Part shown: positions 41,116 through 50,400 of the stretch, piece by piece | Numbering within the stretch: the stretch's first letter is position 1 | Layout: the number at the start of each line of letters is the position of its first letter | DNA from: Bosea sp. ANAM02 | GTDB taxonomy: Bacteria; Pseudomonadota; Alphaproteobacteria; Rhizobiales; Beijerinckiaceae | Direction of reading: 5' to 3' | Assembly (NCBI RefSeq): GCF_011764485.1 | Contig: NZ_AP022849.1 | Span: 1 to 64,000, forward strand | Length of the DNA: 64,000 nucleotides | The notes under the pieces: model-generated | Told to the model about the DNA's origin: nothing | Database searches by the model: none | The model's input: the letters and a program-made list of their open reading frames with translations, nothing else | Made by a program: the position numbers and the translations under genes

Positions 41116-41589
41116 ATGCAGCACCAGGCACCCGTTCAGACCCGTCTTTCCGACCTGCTGGCCGAGCACAAGCTCGGCTTCTCGGTTGCGATTGCGCAGT
41201 CCAATCCTGCAATGCCGGCGTCTTTCTCCCAACATCAAGTGCATTGGGAGGCCTCGCTGCTGTGCCGAGAGCAGGTCGTGACGACCTTCACGGCCTCCTT
41301 CGATCTTGAGTTGTTCGGGGCTGCGCCCCCTCAGGATGTCGACCTGCTTGGTTTCCTCGCTGCGGATCTCACCGAGCTGCAGGCCAATCCCACCCCCGAA
41401 GCCTGGCTCGCTCGCATGAAGACCGCTCCCGAGGATCCAGCAGCATCGCGCTGGCTCTGGTGCTACGAGCAGATCTCCCTCGTCGGCGATGAGATCTCGG
41501 CTGTATTGGGCCCCGAGGTCCTCAGCGCGATCGTCAGCGCTATCGACGATACCGTCACGACGCGAGACCTGTCGCCATCGATGGCATGA
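41116..41589 (+). CDS. Unknown protein in the Rep_3 operon
   Basis: 157 residues, 38 bases after the previous gene. Beta-rich N-terminal half (HQVHWEASLLCREQVVTTFT) and helical C-terminus (EVLSAIVSAIDDTVTTRD). No known motif. It is followed directly by the palindrome array. Confidence 0.65.
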   Translation: MQHQAPVQTRLSDLLAEHKLGFSVAIAQSNPAMPASFSQHQVHWEASLLCREQVVTTFTASFDLELFGAAPPQDVDLLGFLAADLTELQANPTPEAWLARMKTAPEDPAASRWLWCYEQISLVGDEISAVLGPEVLSAIVSAIDDTVTTRDLSPSMA

Positions 41590-41637
41590 TCATCGGACTC
41601 AACCCATAGATCTCGACCACTGGTCGCTTTGATCCAG

Positions 41638-41928
41638 CCATCGGCGCGCAACACCGATGGAGAGTCCAAACTCCTGACGTGCGACGGTATTTCACCATCG
41701 GTGCTGAACACCTATGGTGAGTCTCACCCTCATCGGCGCTCAGCACCGATGGTGATTCCTCTCTTTATCTCGCTGGGATTTAAGCATTTTTTGGCTTCCA
41801 CTCACCATCGGACTCATTGCGATCGAGCCATGAGGCATCCATCAGATTCTCCCTGTTCTCCCGTCTTCATCTCATCGGTGTTGAGCGCCGATGGTGAGTC
41901 CATGGCTTATTGGTCTTGAGCTCCGATG
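41638..41928. repeat. Array of five palindromes in a gene-free region
   Basis: The 440 bases after 41589 carry five interrupted palindromes with half-sites CATCGG(T/C)G and C(A/G)CCGATG around 5 bases: 41638-41660, 41693-41719, 41731-41751, 41873-41893 and 41908-41928 (left half weak). Most are followed by GTGAGTCC or a close variant. A lone half-site lies at 41800-41811, and an AT-rich tract at 41760-41795 sits between units three and four. Could be a partition site, a second origin or a multi-site operator. Confidence 0.8.
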
Positions 41929-42031
41929 GTGAGTCCTTCCGCTATCCACCACCTGGTTGCGTTGAGGGTTGATCCTGGCCAGCACCCGCCAGACTGTTTC
42001 CTCCGTGAACGATTCCGGAACAGGCCGATCA

Positions 42032-42805
42032 GTGAGCGATCAGCAGACCCCTTCTCTCTACCTTGGCCCGTGTCGGCTGCTTGATTGGAAGCAGGGCGCG
42101 CGCCAAGGCATGACGGTCGATCTCGTGGTGCAGTTGCCAGGGGCGGACGGTGCACACCCCTTCAGGATCGTCCGGACGGGCAAGGAGGCCGGGCAGCGGG
42201 TCGCGCTGTTGGTCACCTTCCCTCCGTTCGACGATGGCTTGTACGGCCATGTGATTTACGAGGGTGAGGCTGTGGTACTCCGTTGGTCCGAGAATGATCG
42301 AACCGGCATGATGGTCCGGTTCGAACTCGACGATGGACCTGACGGAGTGACCGGACGTCATCCGTTCTTCGGACTGACGATCGGCGTCCGAACAGGTGAG
42401 CCGCTGATTCTGAATGCGATAGCGATCGCTGAAAACGAGAAGCAGGTCCCTCCGTCCGCCGTGCGTCGGAAGGTCCCGTTCGATCAGATGCCGCCGACGG
42501 CCCAGGCCAGCATCCTGGGGCGCGATCCGCGCTTCCGGGCCTTCCTTTCAAACTGTCTCGATTCGCTCGTTCCTGAGGCTCAGATGCGGAGCAGCCTGCG
42601 GGAGCTCGAAGCCGGGAACCCCGACAATTTTCCGACAGCTGCAGTCAGAGCCATTCTCGGCGTCGTCAGTCGTAGCGTCATGAACAGCGAGACCGCCGAG
42701 GGATCCCGGGCCAGAGAGCGCTGGAAGAACCTCAGGAGCCTCTATACGGACCATCTTTGGGGCCGTCCGGTGCATGCTGCCTCAATGAGCGAAATTCGAC
42801 AGTGA
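42032..42805 (+). CDS. Hypothetical protein
   Basis: 257 residues from GTG 42032 (AGG 7 bases upstream, weak); the frame is open to 41969. The N-terminal 130 residues are beta-rich (SLYLGPCRLLDWKQGARQG, VRTGKEAGQRVALLVTFPP), the rest helical, ending in ERWKNLRSLYTDHLWGRPV. Not recognised. It is the first gene after the palindrome array and may be controlled by it. Confidence 0.65.
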   Translation: MSDQQTPSLYLGPCRLLDWKQGARQGMTVDLVVQLPGADGAHPFRIVRTGKEAGQRVALLVTFPPFDDGLYGHVIYEGEAVVLRWSENDRTGMMVRFELDDGPDGVTGRHPFFGLTIGVRTGEPLILNAIAIAENEKQVPPSAVRRKVPFDQMPPTAQASILGRDPRFRAFLSNCLDSLVPEAQMRSSLRELEAGNPDNFPTAAVRAILGVVSRSVMNSETAEGSRARERWKNLRSLYTDHLWGRPVHAASMSEIRQ

Positions 42806-42868
42806 TGTCGTTTCTGACTTTCCTGGCCTGCCGCTATCGTCCGACCTTGGACGAATTGGCGAGCAGGG

Positions 42869-43063
42869 ATGAAGAGCAAGCTTAACATGCGCGACCCCAA
42901 CCTTTGGCGTGGGGTGCCGCCCGAGCAGCTGTGGTCGATCTTCTCGGCCGCAATGTCCGAGCGCGCGTCTGTTATGGGGCTCGGACAGCCGATGCCACAG
43001 CGCGAGCTCCGCTCGCCTCCCGATCATGACCAGCAGTCAAATCCTCAGGGCCGCCAGGGCTGA
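42869..43063 (+). CDS. Possible small protein overlapping the next gene
   Basis: 64 residues starting MKSKLNMRDPNLWRGVPPEQ and ending in a Gln/Pro-rich tail. It overlaps the next gene by 38 bases. The ribosome-binding site is poor. The N-terminal part looks protein-like, but chance cannot be excluded. Confidence 0.35.
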   Translation: MKSKLNMRDPNLWRGVPPEQLWSIFSAAMSERASVMGLGQPMPQRELRSPPDHDQQSNPQGRQG

Positions 43064-43508
43064 GCTGCCTCGCTGGGCGAGGTCTGACCTGTTCAGCTGG
43101 TGCGAGGAGATGGAGATCGATTCTCCTGACCTCGCATCAGCAATCCTTCATGTCTCCCTTCCAACGCTCGCGAATTGGAAGCGGGATCCTTCTGGTGAGA
43201 TTCCCGCCCGCGTCGTGGCTTGCGCTTTCGGCTATGAAGCTTGGCGAGGCGCCGGACTTGGCGAGCGTGTCAACTTTGCCGAGCCGACTCGATCCTGGTT
43301 CGATTCATGGCTCACAAGGAATGGAATCGATGGATACGGCCGCTTTGCCAAGGAATTAGGGTATCCACGCCAAAGAGCAGGTGACTGGTTTCATGACGGG
43401 CGTCATCCAGAATGGCTTGTTCAAGCCTGTTTGGGCCTGGAAGCCCTGCGACTGGACCTCATCCCCGGAAATTCAAGGACTGCACGGGTAGTTCTTGCGA
43501 AAGTTTGA
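43026..43508 (+). CDS. Hypothetical protein, possible helix-turn-helix
   Basis: 160 residues starting MTSSQILRAARAELPRWARS. Two segments look like helix-turn-helix units: LASAILHVSLPTLANWKRDP and YGRFAKELGYPRQRAGDWFH, each ending in a Trp-containing helix as in phage-type regulators. Just upstream of the pilus operon, so it is a candidate regulator of it. The start is chosen for protein likeness; the site is weak. Confidence 0.55.
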   Translation: MTSSQILRAARAELPRWARSDLFSWCEEMEIDSPDLASAILHVSLPTLANWKRDPSGEIPARVVACAFGYEAWRGAGLGERVNFAEPTRSWFDSWLTRNGIDGYGRFAKELGYPRQRAGDWFHDGRHPEWLVQACLGLEALRLDLIPGNSRTARVVLAKV

Positions 43509-43517
43509 AGGATCGCC

Positions 43518-43546
43518 TTGACCGATCCTGTGGCGTCTCTGACAAT
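43518..43546 (+). promoter_or_regulatory. Candidate promoter of the pilus operon
   Basis: TTGACC (43518-43523), 17-base spacer, GACAAT (43541-43546), 41 bases before the pilL start. The -10 is moderate. Confidence 0.45.
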
Positions 43547-43587
43547 CCTGCAAGAACCGTTAGATTTGTGTCCTTGGGGATTCCGTA

Positions 43588-44418
43588 ATGCATCCTTCGA
43601 AGCGAACCCTGCGGCTGGCGCTCCTCGCCGGGTTTGCAGCCCTTGCCATCCCTGCTGCCGCGCAGGAAGCCGGTTTCGGGAAAGACATCCCGATCGGCGC
43701 TGCCGCGCGTCAGATCGTTCCGGATGGGTTCAAGGTCGAGATCGCAGATGGCGTCGACGCCGGAGCGAAGGCCACCTGGAACGGAGGCGGCTGGCGCCAG
43801 TCCCTGGCCGCTGCTGCACGTTCAGCGGGCTATGCGGCTGTGATCTCTGGCGAGACGGTTCGTATCGTCAAATCGGCGAAGCCCGTCGCAACGCCCGCCG
43901 CGGCAGAAGCTGCTGAGCCCTCCGAGCAGCCGAAGCGCGTTCGCCGTGCGGCTCCGACCCGTCAGACGGAGCGTCACGTCGAGCGCCGGGCTCCACGCCA
44001 TGCTCGGGTCACCGAGACGATCATCGAGCGCGAGTCGGTCGAGACTGTTTCTTCGTCGGGCTTTGTTATCGTGTCGGCCAAGCCCGATCGAGCTCCTGAG
44101 CGGGACGGATGGAAGAAGTACGAGGGCAAGTCCTCGGCTCCGGCGCCCGCTGCTGCATCCTTCGTTGTTCGCGAAGGGCAGAATCTTCGGGCCGTTCTGG
44201 AGGATTGGTCTGGCCGTTCTGGCTGGAAGCTCGTCTGGAACAGTGAGTACAGCTACGCGCTGAACTCCAGCGCCCAGTTCAAGGGCACGTTCCATGAAGC
44301 AGCGCACGAGCTGCTGCGCTCCATGGCTCATGTCCGTCCCCAGGTCACCGCAACCTTCTTCGCCGGCAACAAGACGCTCGTGGTCGGCAATGAGCTGGCC
44401 GACGCGGCTGGCCAGTGA
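43588..44418 (+). CDS. pilL: PilL, type IVb pilus periplasmic protein
   Basis: 276 residues with a signal peptide (cut near AAAQ, residue 25), a Pro/Arg-rich linker and a C-terminal domain (about 190-275) with FVVREGQNLRAVLEDWSGRS and WKLVWNSEYSY, the TcpQ-like domain of PilL in R64 and PFGI-1-type pili, which works with the secretin PilN. First gene of the pilus operon; GGGGA 7 bases before the ATG. Confidence 0.85.
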   Translation: MHPSKRTLRLALLAGFAALAIPAAAQEAGFGKDIPIGAAARQIVPDGFKVEIADGVDAGAKATWNGGGWRQSLAAAARSAGYAAVISGETVRIVKSAKPVATPAAAEAAEPSEQPKRVRRAAPTRQTERHVERRAPRHARVTETIIERESVETVSSSGFVIVSAKPDRAPERDGWKKYEGKSSAPAPAAASFVVREGQNLRAVLEDWSGRSGWKLVWNSEYSYALNSSAQFKGTFHEAAHELLRSMAHVRPQVTATFFAGNKTLVVGNELADAAGQ

Positions 44419-44438
44419 AACGCCACACGGAGCATCCG

Positions 44439-46229
44439 ATGCGTCCCAACATCTTTTCTCGCTCGCTCCTGCTGGCGCTGAGCTTCTCGACCGCTCTTGC
44501 GGGCTGCGCTTCGACCGAGACCGCCGTCCAGACCAGGAATGCGCGTGACACGGCCGAGCGGCTGAACGCCGTCGCGCCCCAGCCGATGGCGGCTCGGGAT
44601 GTTTCGGCGGTTCGGTCCACCGATCAGGTATATGTCGGCGCGACTGCGAAGCTGAACGATCATGGCGATCCCCTCCCCGGCAAGTGGGAGAGCGGAAGCG
44701 TCACTCTCGGAAAGGCTCGTCTCGTCTCCTTCCAGGAGGTCGCAGCGATCGTGACCGAGCAGACCGGTATTCCGGTCGCTGTCGCGTCGGTCGGTCCCCG
44801 CGGCGGTGGCGGCGGCGGTGTCTCCGCAGCGCCGGCGATCGGCGCTGGCGTGTCGGCTGCTCCGCGCGACTCCCTCGGCGCGGCTACGGCTGCAATCGCG
44901 GGCTCGGGTGCCCCGGCTCTTCAGTTTGCGGCGCTGGAGTCCCCGTCGGGCGATCTCGGCGTCAGCGGCCGCATGCGGCTCTCCTACACCGGACGTCTGA
45001 GCGGTCTGCTCGACCTCATTGCGACGAACTTCAACGTCAACTGGGAATACAAGGCCGGCCGGATCGTCTTCAGCCGCTACATGACCCGCGTCTTCGAGGT
45101 CCCCGGCCTGCCGATCGCCACCAAGCTTGCTTTCAACATGAAGGCCGGCAGTCAGGTCTCCGGCGGCGGCAGCGGGCAGGGCGTCGGCACGACGTCCACC
45201 GGTGGCACTGATCAGTCCGCGGAGACGACCTCGTCCTTCGAGGTCTGGAAGGAGATCAGCGAGAACCTGACGGCGATGGTTGGTGGCGACGGGCAGATCC
45301 AGGTCGCCTCCGGCCAGGGTACCGTCACCGTCGTTGCGACGCCGTCGACGATGAAGCGCGTCACGGACTATCTCCGCAGCGTCAACCAGGTTCTCTCGCG
45401 CCAGGTCGCGATGAGCGTGAAGGTCTACTCGGTCCAGCTGAAGGACGGCGACAACTACGGCGCCGACATCAATCTGCTATTCCAGAATGCGGGCAAATAC
45501 GGCCTTCGGTTCGCGACGACCGGCTCGCTGCCGGCTCCGGTTACCGCCATCGGTCAGGTTCCCGCGCCGGGCGCCGGGCAGAACCAGGGCATCGGCTGGG
45601 CCATCCTGGATCCCTCGCTGAATACCCAGGGCTCCGGTCTCGTCCAGGCGCTGTCCACGCGTGGTGACGTGTCCGTCGTGACCTCTGCGTCGGTGACCAC
45701 CATCAACGGCCAGCCTGTGCCGTTCCAGGTGTCCAACACCCGCGGCTATCTCGCCCAGGTCGCCGTCACGCAGTCCTCGGGCTCCGGCTCGGGCGCCTCG
45801 ACCGCGCTGACGCCTGGTTCGGTCACGACCGGCTTCAATCTGCATCTCGTGCCGAAGATCCAGAAGGACGGCACTATCCTGATGCAGTACGCGATGAACA
45901 TCAGCGAGCTCGTCGGCAGCCAGAACGGCTTCGAGACCTTCTCGTCGAACGGCAGCACCATCCAGCTGCCGAACGTGAACCAGCGCAACTTCATCCAGCA
46001 GGCCATGCTGCCGAACAACGCGACCCTCGTGCTCGCCGGCTTCGAGCAGGTTCGGTCGTCGTCCCAGAACAGCGGCACCGGCCATTCGGCGCTGTGGCCG
46101 CTCGGTGGCCAGTCGGTGAAGACGCTCAACCGCGAGATCCTCGTGATCGCGATCACGCCCACGATCCTTGAAGTGGGCGCCGCCTCCAACCTCGCCACGG
46201 TCCCTGCGCAGCCGGTGGTCAACCGCTGA
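44439..46229 (+). CDS. pilN: PilN, type IVb pilus secretin lipoprotein
   Basis: 596 residues from ATG 44439 (GGAG 6 bases upstream). Lipoprotein signal with lipobox LAGC (Cys23), an N-terminal domain, Gly/Ser-rich stretches and a secretin domain (about 330-580) with TRGDVSVVTSASVTTINGQP and a C-terminal TLVLAGFEQV as in the BfpB family. Forms the outer-membrane ring through which the thin pilus passes. In R64 the pilus determines recipients in liquid mating. Confidence 0.92.
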   Translation: MRPNIFSRSLLLALSFSTALAGCASTETAVQTRNARDTAERLNAVAPQPMAARDVSAVRSTDQVYVGATAKLNDHGDPLPGKWESGSVTLGKARLVSFQEVAAIVTEQTGIPVAVASVGPRGGGGGGVSAAPAIGAGVSAAPRDSLGAATAAIAGSGAPALQFAALESPSGDLGVSGRMRLSYTGRLSGLLDLIATNFNVNWEYKAGRIVFSRYMTRVFEVPGLPIATKLAFNMKAGSQVSGGGSGQGVGTTSTGGTDQSAETTSSFEVWKEISENLTAMVGGDGQIQVASGQGTVTVVATPSTMKRVTDYLRSVNQVLSRQVAMSVKVYSVQLKDGDNYGADINLLFQNAGKYGLRFATTGSLPAPVTAIGQVPAPGAGQNQGIGWAILDPSLNTQGSGLVQALSTRGDVSVVTSASVTTINGQPVPFQVSNTRGYLAQVAVTQSSGSGSGASTALTPGSVTTGFNLHLVPKIQKDGTILMQYAMNISELVGSQNGFETFSSNGSTIQLPNVNQRNFIQQAMLPNNATLVLAGFEQVRSSSQNSGTGHSALWPLGGQSVKTLNREILVIAITPTILEVGAASNLATVPAQPVVNR

Positions 46230-46259
46230 GTTTGGGATCGGGCATGGGGATGACGAAGC

Positions 46260-47555
46260 ATGGCCAGTGAAGATCAGGTCCATGTTCTGAAGCTAGCCGG
46301 CCGCACCTATGCGGTTGGCCTGCTCTGGAACGAAGCCGACGACGTCCAGAAGGTCGCCGAGGCCGCGCGCGCGCACGCCGCCCGGCTGGAGGACCAGGAC
46401 CTGTTCTGCGTCCGCGCTGGCGTTGCTCAGTACGGTCTCGGGTCACGGGCCCTTGGTCACTCCAAGGGGCAGGCATCTCTTGCCGGCCAAATGGCGGATT
46501 CCCGGCAGGGAAGCTGGCTCGGGCTCTTCGAGGTCGATGGCGGCTACTATCTGCTTGCGGTTCGCGACGGCGAGATCCTGTCCGAGACCGACCAGGTCTA
46601 TGGCGACGAGCTCGATGCCAAGGGCAAGTTCGAAGAACTCCTCGGTCACTCTGAATGGGGCGAGACCTTCTCGCCTGCCTCCCTCAGCTTCGAGGGCGCG
46701 CAGGACGTCGAGATCAGCTCCTTCCTGACCGGCTCGCGCCCGCCGACGCTTCAGGATACGAGCAAGGTCGGCTCGGCCCTGAAATGGATCCTCGTGATCG
46801 GTGCTGGCGCTCTGCTGATCGCCGGCGGCCTGATCTACATGAAGATCCAGGACGACTTCGCCTACCAGGAGCAGCTCCGTCGCCTCGAGGAACAGGCGAA
46901 GGCGAACCTTCCCGGCCGAAACAAGGTCGAAGAAGTCCAGGTGCCCCCGATGCCGTGGGAAGGCCGCTTCACGGCGGCCACCTACGTCCCCGCGTGCTCG
47001 GTCTCGATGAAGAAGGCCGTCCTCTCGATCCCGGGTTGGAAGCCGAAGTCGATCAGCTGCGTCGGGACTGGCAACTCGGTCATGCTGTCGATCGAGCGGC
47101 AGGCGGCCCTGGGCAGCGGCGGCGGCACCATCAACTGGGTTCGCTGGGCTCTCGACCGCGCCGGCATGAAGGCCGCTAGCGCGTCGCCGACGGGCGATAA
47201 CGGTGTCGACGTGAGCTGGACCATGGAAGGCCAGCTCGACACCTCGAAGCCCGCGCTCGACGCGCCGCGTCTGGCGGATGCGCGTCGCTACCTTCAGTCC
47301 TGGCTGGAAGAAACCTTCACGCAGATCCGCTGGTCGAACGGCGATCGGAACGAGTTCTTCGAAACCATGAAGTTCCGGTTCGAGACCCCCTACGATCCTT
47401 CCCGCTTTTCCACGATCCTTGGGAAGGTTGATGGATTGACCATCGATTCGATCACCCTCGATCTCGGGCGCCTTCGCTACGTGGTCGAAGGCGCAATCCA
47501 TGAACAGAAACCGCTTCCGGCAGGCAAGGTCGCCGCCAATCGGCCGAAGCAGTAA
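46260..47555 (+). CDS. pilO: PilO, pilus accessory protein (PilO2 type)
   Basis: 431 residues. An N-terminal cytoplasmic domain resembles the R64 PilO (YAVGLLWNEADD, SRQGSWLGLFEVDGGYYLLA), followed by one membrane segment (about 173-196) and a periplasmic domain. PilO2 belongs to the inner-membrane assembly platform with PilP, PilQ and PilR. Spacing to pilN and pilP is 30 and 11 bases. Confidence 0.88.
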   Translation: MASEDQVHVLKLAGRTYAVGLLWNEADDVQKVAEAARAHAARLEDQDLFCVRAGVAQYGLGSRALGHSKGQASLAGQMADSRQGSWLGLFEVDGGYYLLAVRDGEILSETDQVYGDELDAKGKFEELLGHSEWGETFSPASLSFEGAQDVEISSFLTGSRPPTLQDTSKVGSALKWILVIGAGALLIAGGLIYMKIQDDFAYQEQLRRLEEQAKANLPGRNKVEEVQVPPMPWEGRFTAATYVPACSVSMKKAVLSIPGWKPKSISCVGTGNSVMLSIERQAALGSGGGTINWVRWALDRAGMKAASASPTGDNGVDVSWTMEGQLDTSKPALDAPRLADARRYLQSWLEETFTQIRWSNGDRNEFFETMKFRFETPYDPSRFSTILGKVDGLTIDSITLDLGRLRYVVEGAIHEQKPLPAGKVAANRPKQ

Positions 47556-47566
47556 GGAGCCCCGCC

Positions 47567-48487
47567 GTGCTTAAGCGTTCGCTGATCACCTTCGCCCTGC
47601 TGGGTTCGGTCGCCATCCCGGCGATCGCTCAGCAGTCCCTGCCTCCCCTGCCCTCCGGCGGCATGCCGAGCGCCCCGATCGTCGTCTCGCCCGGTCCGGG
47701 CCAGGCTCCGATCGGCCTGGTCCCGCTCGCCGAGGCGGATGCCAAGGTGCCCGGCGCGCCGGCGCCGATCGTTCCGCAGCCGGATGGCGGCTTCAACGTC
47801 CAGCCGCCCCAGGCTGGTGCGGAGGATCCCGCCAAGCGTATGAATCTGCGTGGCGCGACCGATTATGCCGAGCGCATGCAGAATGACGCGCGTGAGCGTC
47901 TTCAGGGCCTGACGGCTCGCGATGGCGCCTCCAATGCGCCGACCGCGCCCGGCCAGGGGCCGCTCGGCACTGCCCCGATCGCCAGCGCCTCCGATCTCGA
48001 AGCTCTGACGGGTATCCAGCGGAATATCAGCCTCCTGGAAGCCCAGGTGAAGGAAGCCGAGCTCGCGGTGAAGCTGTGGGGCACGCTCTACAACAACGCC
48101 TCGGTCAAGGAGTGGCGCGAGGAGGAGAAGAAGGCCAAGGAAGCTGCTGCGAAGGCTGCCGCTCCCCCGCAGGTTCCGGGTCTTCCCGGTCAGCTCAATC
48201 CCGCCATGGGTGGCGCGCCGGCGCAGATCATCAATCCCGAACCGGTCGTCGTCGAGGTCCGCGGTCGCACCGCAACGCTTCTCATCCCCGGCAGCGGCCA
48301 GGTCACGGTTCGCGAGGGTCAGACCCTTCCCGAAGGCCGGATCGTAAAGGTCTCGCTGTCGGGTGTGGAGATTCAGCGGCCGACCGGCCGTTCCGTGCTC
48401 GGTTGGGGCACCAGCTTCCCCATCACTCCCCAGGCAGCCCCTCCTCCGCTCGTCGGGAATGGCTTCGCCTCTCCGATGGGCCGCTGA
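47567..48487 (+). CDS. pilP: PilP, pilus assembly protein
   Basis: 306 residues with a GTG start and a signal peptide (cut near AIAQ). A long Pro/Ala/Gly-rich periplasmic region, a helical stretch (AQVKEAELAVKLWG), and a C-terminal domain TATLLIPGSGQVTVREGQTL...GRIVKVSLSGVEIQ typical of PilP in R64-like pili. Probably connects the inner platform to the secretin. Confidence 0.8.
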   Translation: MLKRSLITFALLGSVAIPAIAQQSLPPLPSGGMPSAPIVVSPGPGQAPIGLVPLAEADAKVPGAPAPIVPQPDGGFNVQPPQAGAEDPAKRMNLRGATDYAERMQNDARERLQGLTARDGASNAPTAPGQGPLGTAPIASASDLEALTGIQRNISLLEAQVKEAELAVKLWGTLYNNASVKEWREEEKKAKEAAAKAAAPPQVPGLPGQLNPAMGGAPAQIINPEPVVVEVRGRTATLLIPGSGQVTVREGQTLPEGRIVKVSLSGVEIQRPTGRSVLGWGTSFPITPQAAPPPLVGNGFASPMGR

Positions 48488-48502
48488 CAAGGCCGAAAAC
48501 AC

Positions 48503-50392
48503 ATGGGCGCGCTAGGCGACAAGATTGCATCCTTCCTGGGCCTCGGCGGTAAGCCGAAGGCTCCGGTGAAGCGCGCTTCCGGCAAGGTCAACACTCGGCC
48601 GGCGAACCGGCCTGCGCCTGCGCCTGTTCCAGCGAAGCCGGTCGCGCCTGCATTCGGTGAAGACGACGCGGATGTGACACCGATCCGGGCGCCGGGCATT
48701 GCGCGCCGGCCTGCCGCCGGAGCTCCGGTGGTCAAGTCGGGGACGAACCTCCCGATTCCGGTGACGCTGAGCGGTTTGCCGGCGCGCGCGGCCAGCGACA
48801 AGGAAGTCGAAGAGCTGCAGAAGTTCAGCGGCGACGTGGTGACGGGCGCCGAGGGCCAGTTCAAGCTCACCGAGCGCCAGATCCAGATCTGTGCGGCCCT
48901 GTCCGACGGCACGCTGCTCATTGCGGAATCCGCCAAAGGATCGTCGCCGGCGTCCTCGGCTCGGGCGCTGCTCGATCGCGAAGGCTACAAGATCAAGCAT
49001 ATTCTGCTCGTGCCGATGGAGGTCATCCGCTCGGTCTACGAGACCTATCACAAGCGGGTCGGCTATGTGAGCTCGCAGGTCGATATCCAGGCCATGCAGC
49101 GCGTGGTCCTCGACCTGATCCGGACCGCGGCCCAGGCCAATTGCTCGGACATCCACGTCGATGTGGGGCGTCACGAAGCGAATATCCGTGTTCGTTCCGA
49201 CGGCGTCATGACGAAGTTGCGCGAGCTGCCCTCTGGTATTGCCCAGGAAATGCTCATGGCGGCTTTCCATATGGCCGATGCGTCGGACGCCACCTACAAG
49301 CAATACGACGGCCAAGATGCCCGCATCACCTCGCTGAAGACGACGCTGCCAGAAGGCGTTCAGGCTATCCGTCTGCGCTACAACCCACTGCCCGACGGCG
49401 GCCGCCACTGCGTCATGCGCCTGCTCTACGCGGATCGGCGCAAGTCGGCCGGCGATGTCGATGTGCTCGGCTACGCTGAGCATCATGTCAGGCAGATCCG
49501 CGAGATGCGGTCGCGCCCCTATGGGATCAACATCATCTCGGGGCCGACCGGATCGGGTAAGTCCACCACGCTCCAGACCTCGCTTCAGTCGACGATCCGC
49601 GAGAAGCACGGCGAGGTGAACGTGCTGACGGTCGAAGACCCGCCAGAATATGAAATCCGCGGCGCGATCCAGCTTCCGGTGACCAATGCGACGTCCGCTG
49701 ACGATCGCAACGAGGCCTTCCGCCTCGCCATCACTGGCGCGCTGCGCTCCGACCCGGACATCCTGATGATCGGCGAAATTCGAGACGCCGCTTCGGCATC
49801 TCTGGCGTTCCAGGCGGCGATGACCGGCCACCAGGTCTGGGCCTCGCTTCACGCGAACAACGGCTTGTCCGTGCTCGATCGCCTTCGGGACCTCAAGGTC
49901 GAGGAGTACAAGCTCTCCGACGCTTCGCTGGTGACCGGCCTGATCGGCCAGCGCCTGGTCCGCCGTGTGTGCCCCCATTGCGGCTTGCGGACACGCGAGG
50001 CCCTTGACCGCAAGATCACCACGGAAGCGGAAGTCGAGCTCCTTGGCCGCATCTTCACGGCAGAGGTCGTCGATAACCGGCTGCGCTTCGCCAATCCCGA
50101 CGGCTGCAGCCAGTGCCGCTCGGGTTACGCAGGCCGGTCCGTGGTGGCCGAGACGATCATCCCCGACGAGAAGTTCATGGAGTTCATCGCCCGCGGGGAG
50201 AAGGTCCTGGCTCACCAGTACTGGATCGAGAACCTCGACGGCATGACCATGCTGGAGCACGCCTTGATGAAGGTTGCGGCCGGCCAGGTCGATGCGAACG
50301 AGGTTCGCTACAAGGTCGGTGTCATCCAGAGCGCCGAACCCGAGCGGATCCAGCACTTCATCGCGCAAGAACACCTCCTTCTCGCTTCGTGA
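48503..50392 (+). CDS. pilQ: PilQ, pilus extension ATPase (GspE/PilB family)
   Basis: 629 residues. A Pro/Ala-rich N-terminal extension (about 1-100), then the ATPase core with Walker A GPTGSGKS (347-354), Walker B DILMIGEIRD (419-428), the His box TGHQVWASLHAN, and a C4 zinc site (C490-x2-C493 and C535-x2-C538) typical of extension ATPases. It powers pilus assembly on the platform protein PilR. Confidence 0.93.
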   Translation: MGALGDKIASFLGLGGKPKAPVKRASGKVNTRPANRPAPAPVPAKPVAPAFGEDDADVTPIRAPGIARRPAAGAPVVKSGTNLPIPVTLSGLPARAASDKEVEELQKFSGDVVTGAEGQFKLTERQIQICAALSDGTLLIAESAKGSSPASSARALLDREGYKIKHILLVPMEVIRSVYETYHKRVGYVSSQVDIQAMQRVVLDLIRTAAQANCSDIHVDVGRHEANIRVRSDGVMTKLRELPSGIAQEMLMAAFHMADASDATYKQYDGQDARITSLKTTLPEGVQAIRLRYNPLPDGGRHCVMRLLYADRRKSAGDVDVLGYAEHHVRQIREMRSRPYGINIISGPTGSGKSTTLQTSLQSTIREKHGEVNVLTVEDPPEYEIRGAIQLPVTNATSADDRNEAFRLAITGALRSDPDILMIGEIRDAASASLAFQAAMTGHQVWASLHANNGLSVLDRLRDLKVEEYKLSDASLVTGLIGQRLVRRVCPHCGLRTREALDRKITTEAEVELLGRIFTAEVVDNRLRFANPDGCSQCRSGYAGRSVVAETIIPDEKFMEFIARGEKVLAHQYWIENLDGMTMLEHALMKVAAGQVDANEVRYKVGVIQSAEPERIQHFIAQEHLLLAS

Positions 50393-50400
50393 GACTCTGA

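Noticed and set aside
41638..41928. CRISPR reading of the palindrome array
   Set aside because: Unit spacing is irregular, units are interrupted palindromes, and no cas genes are nearby.
48512..50374. Minus-strand open frame of 620 codons
   Set aside because: Complement of pilQ; the PilQ motifs on the plus strand are unambiguous.
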